From: Anniella stebbinsi
Taxonomy: Eukaryota; Chordata; Lepidosauria; Squamata; Anniellidae
Assembly (NCBI GenBank): GCA_029215795.1
Contig: JARDYH010000003.1
Location: 89,436,609-89,500,608, forward strand
Direction of reading: 5' to 3'
DNA: 64,000 nucleotides
Shown here: one piece after another, positions 56,861-64,000 of the stretch
Layout: each line of letters begins with the position of its first letter
Position numbering within the stretch: the first letter of the stretch is position 1
Notes under the pieces: generated by a model
Databases searched by the model: none
Told to the model about the DNA's origin: nothing
The model's input: the letters and a program-made list of their open reading frames with translations, nothing else
Made by a program: the position numbers and the translations under genes

Positions 56861-57270
56861 AAAAGTCTATCATTTCCTGAACAGATTTAATAAAGCATTT
56901 TTGCATCAGCTGGGAAGTGTGCTTATTCAGTTCTGGCACCTAAAGAAGTGTGAAGAGAGCCAAAGCAAAGGAAGGAAGCAGACAGCAATAGATGAGCATT
57001 TACAGAGAGTGATTAACTCCAGAGGGTTAGCTGCATCAGTCTGTTTCAGCAAACACACAGCTCTTTTTTAATGGGATGATTACTAGAATTTAATGTCAAT
57101 TCTGGCTCATCAGGAAATATTTTCCTTCTACAAACATAAAACCCTTGGAGTGCATTGCTGAAAAATATTAAAATTGAATTGTGATTGATGTGTTCATGAT
57201 GGATTAGTCTCAAACTGCTTGGAGCAATAAGGACAAATTACACATTCCACAGAATTCTATTTAACTCCCT
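56861..57270. other. Mostly unassigned; one repeat piece
   Basis: A fragment at 57027-57060 resembles the dispersed repeat at 50625. Otherwise nothing was seen. Confidence 0.35.
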
Positions 57271-57279
57271 CCCCTGGAC

Positions 57280-58037
57280 ATTTCTTCAAATGATCAGGGG
57301 TCTGGAAACAAAGCCCTATGAGGAGAGACTGAAAGAACTGGGCATGTTTAGCCTTGAGAAGAGAAGGCTTGGGTGGGACATGATAGCACTCTTTGAGTAC
57401 TTCAAAGTTCACACAGAGAAGGGCCAGGATCTCGATCATCCCAGAGTGCAGGACATGGAATAATGGGCTCAAGTTACATAGGCTGACCATATGAAAAGGA
57501 GGACAGGGCTCATGTAACTTTAACAGTTATAGAGAAAAAGGAATTTCAGCCAGTGTAATTGGTATGCAATTAGTTCCTGGTGAAATTCCCTCTTCATCAC
57601 AACAGTTAAAGGTGCAGACACTATACTAGAAAGACCATATACAAAAGAAGGCAGGGCCCCTGCAACTTTAACTGTTGTGATGAAGAGGCAACTTCACCAG
57701 GAACTAACTGAATACAAATGACACTGGCTGAAATTCCCCTTTCTCTACAACTGTTAAAGTTACAGGAGCCCTGTCCTCCTTTTCATATGGTCAGCCTAAA
57801 GTTACAGGAATCCAGATTCTGGATGGACATCAGGAAACTTCCTGACTGTTAGAGCAGTACGACAATGGAAACAATGACCTAGGGAAGTCATGGGCTCTCC
57901 CACACTAGAGCCCTTCAAGAGGCAGCTGGACTGCCGTCCATCAGGTATGCTTTAAGATGGATTCCTGCATTGAGCAGGGGGTTGGACTTGCTGGCCTTAA
58001 TAGGCACCTCCCAACTCTACTATTCTATGATTCTATG
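57280..58037 (+). repeat. CR1-clade LINE 3' end, interrupted
   Basis: The first part reads like the CR1 ORF2 end ([17 protein letters not shown], then LEKRR). It is split by a hAT MITE at 57479-57798 and resumes with GACTGTTAGAGCAGTACGAC, closing with ATTCTATGATTCTATGA. Compared with 48332-49350 it has extra substitutions and a deletion around 57420-57440. Confidence 0.8.
57479..57798. mobile_element. hAT MITE, inverted dimer, copy 8 (nested in CR1)
   Basis: Ends are TAGGCTGACCATATGA and TCATATGGTCAGCCTA. The 8-bp duplication AAGTTACA is perfect (57471-57478 and 57799-57806) and duplicates the CR1 sequence CAAGTTACAGGA. It is non-coding. Confidence 0.93.
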
Positions 58038-58051
58038 AAATGCAGCCATGG

Positions 58052-58579
58052 AGGCCCTTTCCACACCTGGCTTGTTGCCTGGGATGCCCCCCAACTGTTC
58101 CCTGTGAGTCCAAATGATGCACAGGGAGTCCCGAGGGTGAGGTGGGGGGATGGGCACAGGATTTTTTGGGAAAACACCAACCAGAAAAATCCTGAATCTT
58201 CTGCAGTCCAGGGAAGTTCCAGGGACTGCGGAAGATGTGCCCGCCCATCCTGAGCACAGCCACGCTTACTCGTGAGTAAATGCAGCTGCAAAATGGGCGC
58301 AGAGCCACACTGCATGGCTCCGTGCCCATCAGGGGAGTTATGGCACCTGTTTTGCCACCCCCCCCCGGGAAGGCAGGGAGGAGCTGGGGGGCATGCGTGC
58401 AAGCATTTTTTTTTTAAAAAAAGAAACTTACCTTTTCGGAGGAGCGCTCATGCGCTCTCTGTGGATGAAAAAACAAAAACACCCGTGTGATGTAGATTGA
58501 GAGTGACGATTCCGGAAGTGGCTACTTCCGGGATTGCCCACTGCCCACCCTCTACACCTGTATGGTGCAAAGAAAGTTA
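58052..58579. mobile_element. MITE with GGCCCTTTCCACACC-type ends
   Basis: It begins AGGCCCTTTCCACACCTGG, and the right end on the minus strand reads TAACTTTCTTTGCACCATAC. The 5-bp repeat CATGG flanks it (58047-58051 and 58580-58584). Internal AGTCCAAATGATGCACAGGG and AAACTTACCTTTTCGG match 4531-5018. It is non-coding. Confidence 0.7.
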
Positions 58580-58584
58580 CATGG

Positions 58585-59068
58585 AGTGGGGTAGCATCAG
58601 ATCAAAATGTGTTGAGCTCCATAAATCCCCTAACTTATGAATGTCAATGGAACCTCTTTTTTTTCATACAGCATTACCATTTGCGTTGTTTGTAATCTGA
58701 CACATCAGCATTTCTCAATCACTTATGTCAATCTTTTCCAACCTGGTGCCCTCCTGTTCTTCTGTGGCCCACTAAAACATGAAATTTTCAAACCTTAGTG
58801 GGGGTGTCATTGCTCTAACTACATCATTGCTTGAATTGCAGGGGCAGAGGGTTCCCAGTCTTCTTCCATTTATCTTCTTTAGAAGGCCATGGGGAGTCAG
58901 GGAGATGATTTGGGTACATTAAGGAAGGATCAGGCTTGCAGTTTTCATTAAGTCCCCCTAGATTTTCCTCCATAATGTGAACACAGCCTCTGACCCAATG
59001 ACACTGGCCCCACCGACAACAGTGAGGTCTGAGCTTAAAGGAGTCCAGAGAGTTAAGCTACACTCAAA
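58585..59068. other. Unassigned; one MITE arm
   Basis: A single arm of the palindromic MITE family lies at 58731-58763 (TTCCAACCTGGTGCCCTCC). Otherwise nothing was seen. Confidence 0.4.
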
Positions 59069-59594
59069 GCCGATCTACATGCTAGGTTTTTAACATTTTA
59101 TAAGGGTTACGAAAACTCTGTAGGCCACATGATGCACTCCCTTGAATGATGTATACCCGAGGTTTTTTAAAACTCACTTCAGCTATATACAACGGTTTTA
59201 CTTTTAATAAATCGTTTTAAGTAAAATAATGTGTCCTTCCTTACTGTTTGTGATTCATGGGGTCAGTGCTTCGTTTACCGGTGCCCAAATGCTTAGCAGT
59301 TGATCGGTGGGGAAGAAAGAGGGGCTAAGGAGGAAGTGGGCGAGTGAACTACAACACCCACAATCCATAGCCCTATACTCATTGGAAGGTAGGGATTGAA
59401 AGAGGAACTAAGGAGGAAGTGGGCGACTGAACTACAATGCCCACAATGCTTTGCCCTAAACTCATTGTAAAAATGAAACAGAAAGAGACGGGGCAGAAGA
59501 GTGTGTGACTGCACACACCGCTTTGAAGACTGAAGAAGTTTTCTCCTGTAACGTGAGTACTCCTTAATGTGGCCTAAGACATTTGAGAACGCAA

Positions 59595-61095
59595 ACTGGG
59601 CAAGGTCCTGGAGCGGGTGGTTGCAAGCCAGCTCCAGGCACTCTTGGATGAGACTGATTATCTGGATCCATTTCAGTCGGGTTTCAGGCCTGGTTTTGGT
59701 ACGCAAACAGCCTTGGTCGCCCTGTATGATGACCTATGTCGGGAGAAAGACAGGGGGAGTGTGACTTGTTGATTCTCCTTGATCTCTCAGCGGCTTTCAA
59801 TACCATCGACCATGGTATCCTTCTGGGATGACTGGCTGAGTTGGGAGTGGGAGGCACTGCATTGCAGTGGTTCCGCTCCTACTTGGTGGGTCGGCTCCAG
59901 AAGGTGGTGCTTGGGGAACATTGCTCGGTCCCGTGGATTCTCCAGTATGGGGTTCCTCAGGGGTCAGTTTTGTCCCCCATGCTGTTCAACATCTACATGA
60001 AACCGTTGAGTGCAGTCATCCGGAGTTTTGGAGTGCGTTGTCATCAGTACGCTGATGACACGCAGCTCTATTTCTCCTTTACATCTTCATCAGGTGAGGC
60101 TGTGGATGTGCTGAACCAGTGCCTGGCTGCAACAATGGACTGGATGACGGCTAATAAACTGAAACTCAATCCAGACAAGATTGAGACGCTGTTAGTGGGT
60201 GGTTCCGCTGACGGGATGGAGGGTGTTCAACCTGTTCTGGATGGGGTTGCACTCCCCTTGAAGGAGCGGGTTCGTAGCTTGGGGGTTCTCCTAGAACCAT
60301 CTCTGTCACTTGAGGCGCAGGTGGCCTCAGAGGCACGGATTGCCTTCTACCAACTTCGGTTGGTGGCCCAGCTACGTCCCTATCTGGACAGGGATAATCT
60401 GGCTTCAGTTGTCCATGCTCTGGTAACCTCCAAGTTAGATTACTGCAATGCACTCTACATGGGGCTGCCTTTGAAAGTGGTTCGGAAGCTGCAACTTGTG
60501 CAAAATGCAGCGGCCAGATTGATAACTGGAACCAGTAGGTTCGAACATATAAGACCTACTCTGGCCCGCTTGCATTGGCTGCCTGTATGTTTCCGAGCCC
60601 GGTTCAAGGTGCTGGTTTTAACCTATAAAGCCTTACACGGCTTGGGATCACAATACCTTTCCCGACATGAACCTACTCGAACACTACGTTCAACATCTAA
60701 GGCCCTCCTCCGAGTGCCTCCTCTGAGGGAAGCTCGGAGGTCGGCAACAAGAGAGAGGGCCTTCTCTGTGGTGGCTCCCCAATTGTTGAATGATCTCCCC
60801 GATGAGGCCCGCCTGATGCCAACATTGTTATCTTTTCGGCGTCAGGTCAAGACTTTCCTCTTCTCTCAGGCATTTGGCAATATCTGAGGGTTTGTTTTGT
60901 TTTGTTTTGTTTTTGTAGTCTTTTGAAGTGTTGAAGTGGTTTTTAAATGTACAGATTGTGTGTATGTTGTATGTTTTTGCTGTTTTAATTTTCGTATATT
61001 GTTTTTAATTGTTTTTAATCCTATGTACACCGCCCAGAGAGCTTCGGCTATGGGGCGGTATAGAAATGTAATAAATAAATAAATAAATAAATAAA
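59595..61095 (+). mobile_element. 5'-truncated L2-clade LINE, copy 3
   Basis: It starts within the reverse transcriptase finger region and runs to a tail with CCGCCCAGAGAGCTTCGGC, GGGGCGGTATAGAAATG and an AATA microsatellite (61068-61095). It is the same subfamily as 6722-8510, truncated further downstream. Confidence 0.88.
59600..60887 (+). pseudogene. L2-clade ORF2 reverse transcriptase, disrupted
   Basis: The finger region (GKVLERVVASQLQALL, FQSGFRPGFGTQTALVALYD) is followed at about 59766 by a 1-nt deletion relative to the 6732 copy. An in-frame TGA near 59827 then stands where the sibling has CGA. From 59841 a frame of 348 codons is open to the natural stop, with GVPQGSVLSPMLFNIYM, YADDTQLYFSF, and LQLVQNAAARLITG with LHWLPV. 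Motif A lies in the disrupted part (AAFNTIDH, the catalytic-region aspartate changed to N by the reading). It is inactive. Confidence 0.85.
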
Positions 61096-61395
61096 TATTT
61101 GGAACATTTTAAAATACTATTTAAAACATTCCAAGGGACTGTGTTGATAGGCTCTTATTCACCTGGCAGCTTGTATATAGATAATGTGGTTATAGATTCT
61201 GCAGATGGTCATTTGGAATATTGGGCATTTTATCTATGGTGTTAAGATGTGACTTCAACATATAGGGATGAAACCAGGGTTGTGTGTATGCCACCCTTAA
61301 GCTGGAATACAGAAAGCATTTAGTGCTGAGCTCAGAATGAAGGTTCAGAGAATATCAAGCTTCTTGAAAAGAAACAAAAAAACCTTTTAGACCCT

Positions 61396-61630
61396 ATACC
61401 TTATAATACTAGAACCCCAGTTCATCTAATGAAACTGATTGGTGGGAGATTTGGGCAAGACAAAAAGGAATTTGCTACCTGCAAGGTATGATGATGGATA
61501 CTAATTCAGAAAGCTTTAAAGCGGATAAGGCTATCGATGGCTACTAGTCATGAGTCCCTGGGAAACAACATTGAGCTCATGTCCTGCTTGTGAGCTTCGC
61601 ATAGAGAACTGCTTGATCATCATGAGAAGC
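61396..61630 (+). repeat. Decayed CR1-clade 3' fragment
   Basis: AATACTAGAACCCCAGTTCATC, GAAACTGATTGGTGGGAG, GGCTATCGATGGCTACTAGTC and CATGTCCTGCTTGTGAG line up in order with 20525-20945, with several deletions. Confidence 0.55.
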
Positions 61631-61639
61631 AGGAGCTGG

Positions 61640-62164
61640 CTATGTTAGTAGGGATGTCACGAGAGTCCACAGCAGGGATGGAGTCCAACAGACTTCCCCC
61701 AACCTCCTGCAGGGCACTTGTGGGCCCACTCATTGAGCGGCCACACACCCAATGAGAAGGTCCAGCAGCTGCCCATCCCCATAGCAAGCTGCTATTTGCA
61801 TAGAAACAGTAGCTCAGGGATTTCCGGACATGTAATGTTGCAGAAACGACAGCTGAAAAGGGGCCATTTACACAACATTACAAGGGCAAGATGACTGCAT
61901 GTGTGTTTTTTTAAAGCATAAAACAAAACTGGAGAACATCCAAAATGATCCAATGGAATCAAGAGTTGAAGTCTCAGGATGCTGAAAAAATATATGTGAT
62001 CCAGTCAGATAATTTATTTTAGTCACAGAACAGCAAAAAAATATGTGTGGTTTCATTCCAAGAAACAGCTATGTGCATTTCTGTCCTGATTATGGGCCTT
62101 CTTCAGCGGTCAGCTCTAATATATATAGATGCCTGCAGAGACTATGTGACAGGATTCATCTTGG
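61640..62164. other. No feature recognised
   Basis: Unassigned sequence. Confidence 0.35.
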
Positions 62165-62293
62165 GCCGGATCTACACCAAGCAGGATATAACACTTTGAA
62201 ATTGGTTTGAAAACTGTATACGGAGTGTGTGCTGGGTCCCAACAGTTGTCACTACTGTTATAAACCATTTTAAAGCAGTAGTGTAGATCCTGG
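62165..62293. mobile_element. Short MITE, GATCTACAC ends
   Basis: The left end GCCGGATCTACACC and the right end AGTGTAGATCCTGG are inverted. The 5-bp direct repeat CTTGG flanks it (62160-62164 and 62294-62298). About 130 bp, non-coding. Confidence 0.65.
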
Positions 62294-62299
62294 CTTGGA

Positions 62300-63333
62300 G
62301 ACTGTATTTTTCAGAGATCTCTGCAGGGCTGTGGTGAAAGTGGGTGGGGTTCTGATTGTTTTATGGGTCACGCTGGCCCATAGGCTGGGTGTCATGCACC
62401 CTGATTGAAATGCTCTAACATCATGGTTTGATAGTGCCCAATCTCATGGGTCCCAATCCTGAAATTACTACTGGGAAGAAAATGACCCATGTACTCAGAC
62501 TACACAAACATTCCTGATTCGTCTAAACAAAACCCCAGCCCTGTAGCTGCTGCTGACAGAAAAATCTGGATAATGTGTCAAGAATCCCCACCTTCAGTTG
62601 GTTCTTTTTAAGTACCTAGGTTGAATGTTGTATTGATGCCATAAATGGGTCGCCATGGAAATTTGTGGTGACATCGAATGAAGGTTTGGAGCGAGTGTTG
62701 AACATCTGAACCAGTCTAAGAGGTTGTTTCATTTTTATTTTTTGCCAAATGTTTTTTTTGCCAAGTGTAAAATGTTTTCTGATTTTGCATTCCTCTGATG
62801 GTGTCAAAAACTCATGTTAGAATTCCGCTATTGGACATAACAGCTCTTTTTAATCATGTACAGCATTCAAACCTGAATCTCTCCCCCACCCCCATTATTA
62901 GAAACAGATTTGACAAGAGAAATTGCCGATGCAAAATAAGAAAGGTCCTGACCCTGATATGCAGCTGGTCGCAGGCCACGGTTTTTAGAGCGGCCCATTG
63001 GGCTTTTCCAGTGTATTAAATCAGCTGAGATTATCACAAGACTTCATTGAAACAAAATAGTTATTTTTCATTCCAATACATCTCCAGCTATGAAAACACT
63101 GTCTGTTTCTTTTGCAGCTACAACTGATAGATGAGTTTGTTCCAGGGACTCCAATTAGAATCCTTAATAAAATATCCATGATTGGAAGAGGCTGTGACAC
63201 GCAAGCCATAGCCTTACCCTTTACAGGTGGTCAGCTTAGATATGCTATTCCATATATCAGACTGTGAGATTCCATGATTTCCCTGACTGCAAGACTGAAG
63301 AAGCATCTTCCTTCCTTCCTTTTTATAAAGCTC
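62300..63333. other. No gene recognised
   Basis: Unassigned sequence with short poly-T runs near 62730-62760. Confidence 0.35.
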
Positions 63334-63338
63334 CTTGG

Positions 63339-63727
63339 GGCAGATCTACAAGTAGTCCTCAATGTGCCCTCCCTGCGCCACAAGCCGCCCTCGGAGCGCT
63401 GCACTTCGCCCAGTGAGGATCAAGCCTCGGAGGCACTGCTCGCGCTCGCGCTGCCGCTGCTTCCCTTTCATCCCAGCTGGTCCCTGGGAGGGAGGGTTGT
63501 AAACAAAAGCTAGCGATTGGGAAATCCATCTTCCAATTGCTAGCTTTTGTTTCCAACCCTCTCCCCTCCCTCCTCCCTCCCCAGGACCTGCCGGGATGAA
63601 AGGGCAGCGGTGGCGGCGAGGGCGCGAGCAGAGCCTCCGAGGCTTGGTCCACACTGGGCAGGGTGCAGTGCTCCGAAGCGGCTTGTGGCACAGGGAGGGC
63701 GGTTCCAGGACTATGTGTAGATCTGCC
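63339..63727. mobile_element. Foldback element with GCAGATCTACA ends
   Basis: It starts GGCAGATCTACAAGTAGTCC and ends GGACTATGTGTAGATCTGCC. The arms of about 190 bp include GCGCCACAAGCCGCC and its inverse and meet near CAATTGCTAGCTTTTG. The 5-bp repeat CTTGG flanks it (63334-63338 and 63728-63732). Its GC-rich arms contrast with the AT-rich flanks. It is non-coding; open frames through the arms are fortuitous. Confidence 0.75.
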
Positions 63728-63792
63728 CTTGGTCTTTTGGAGGATAATTCAACTTCACAATGTCAAATTCAGAAGAATATTGCGCTTCTGAA

Positions 63793-63981
63793 CTTGCAGG
63801 AGCTATACTAGAGTGACCAGATACAAAAGAGGGCAGGGCTCATGCAACTTTAACTGTGGTGATGAAGAGGGAATTTCACCAGGAACTAATTGCATACAAA
63901 TGACACTGGCTGAAATTCCCCCTTCCAATACAACTGTTAAAGATACAGGAGCCCTGTCCTCCTTTTCATATGGTCACCCTT
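63793..63981. mobile_element. hAT MITE, single half with central relic
   Basis: It starts in the central zone of a dimer (TGCAGGAGCTATACTAGAGTGACC) and ends CATATGGTCACCCTT. One half plus the internal relic is present and the other half is gone. No 8-bp duplication was found, consistent with truncation. Confidence 0.75.
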
Positions 63982-64000
63982 CAAGCCACAACCACTCAGA

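Larger units (their letters stand above)
59069..61150. mobile_element. MITE, GATCTACAC-end family, copy 3 (split by L2)
   Basis: It starts AGCCGATCTACATGCTAGG and follows the 6149-6720 copy closely to about 59594. An L2 LINE is inserted there. The MITE resumes at about 61096 with ATTTGGAACATTTTAAAATAC and ends near GACTGTGTTGATAG. The LINE is therefore younger than this MITE copy. Confidence 0.75.

Noticed and set aside
63274..63691. Overlapping frames of 79-110 codons in GC-rich sequence
   Set aside because: The region is the two arms of a foldback element, so frames mirror each other by inversion.

Overview
The window looks like intergenic or intronic DNA from a squamate reptile (lizard or snake). 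The evidence is the repeat mix: 5'-truncated L2-clade and CR1-clade LINEs, an R4/Dong-clade LINE 3' end, a 5S-rRNA-derived SINE, and very many hAT-type non-autonomous DNA transposons. I found no host protein-coding gene, tRNA or rRNA gene, and no bacterial feature. The species assignment is inference from repeat content. Most open frames in the window are LINE remnants or frames running through stop-free tandem repeats.

The centrepiece is a 12,201-bp hAT transposon at 26470-38670. It is flanked by a perfect 8-bp target duplication (CTGAAAAT). It has terminal inverted repeats of about 1.26 kb, each built from seven diverged tandem units. It carries one intact 843-codon BED-finger hAT transposase gene (34255-36786, minus strand) with a plausible CCAAT/TATA promoter. 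Between the left arm and the gene lie about 5.5 kb of tandem repeats: a 162-bp array, exon-like cassettes with splice-site-like borders, a 30-32-bp minisatellite and a 136-148-bp minisatellite.

Two short elements, 8539-10070 and 53698-54422, also have perfect 8-bp duplications (GTTTTTAT and CTTAATAG). They share with the giant element both of its distinct end types: an end starting with a C-run plus GGATC repeats, and an end with a GATCCACGATCC-type block. They are probable non-autonomous partners that the encoded transposase could move.

The rest is layered transposon debris. A second hAT MITE family (TAGGGTGACC...GGTCACCCTA) occurs about ten times, mostly as inverted dimers of about 320 bp, and several copies have perfect 8-bp duplications. 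Another group has GATCTACAC-type or GGCCCTTTCCACACC-type ends and probable 5-bp duplications. L2 copies lie at 6.7-8.5, 12.8-13.9 and 59.6-61.1 kb, CR1 copies at 20.5, 43.1, 48.3-49.4, 57.3-58.0 and 61.4 kb, and an R4 remnant at 17.8-18.4 kb. Nested insertions give a relative chronology. Long stretches between repeats show nothing I can identify.
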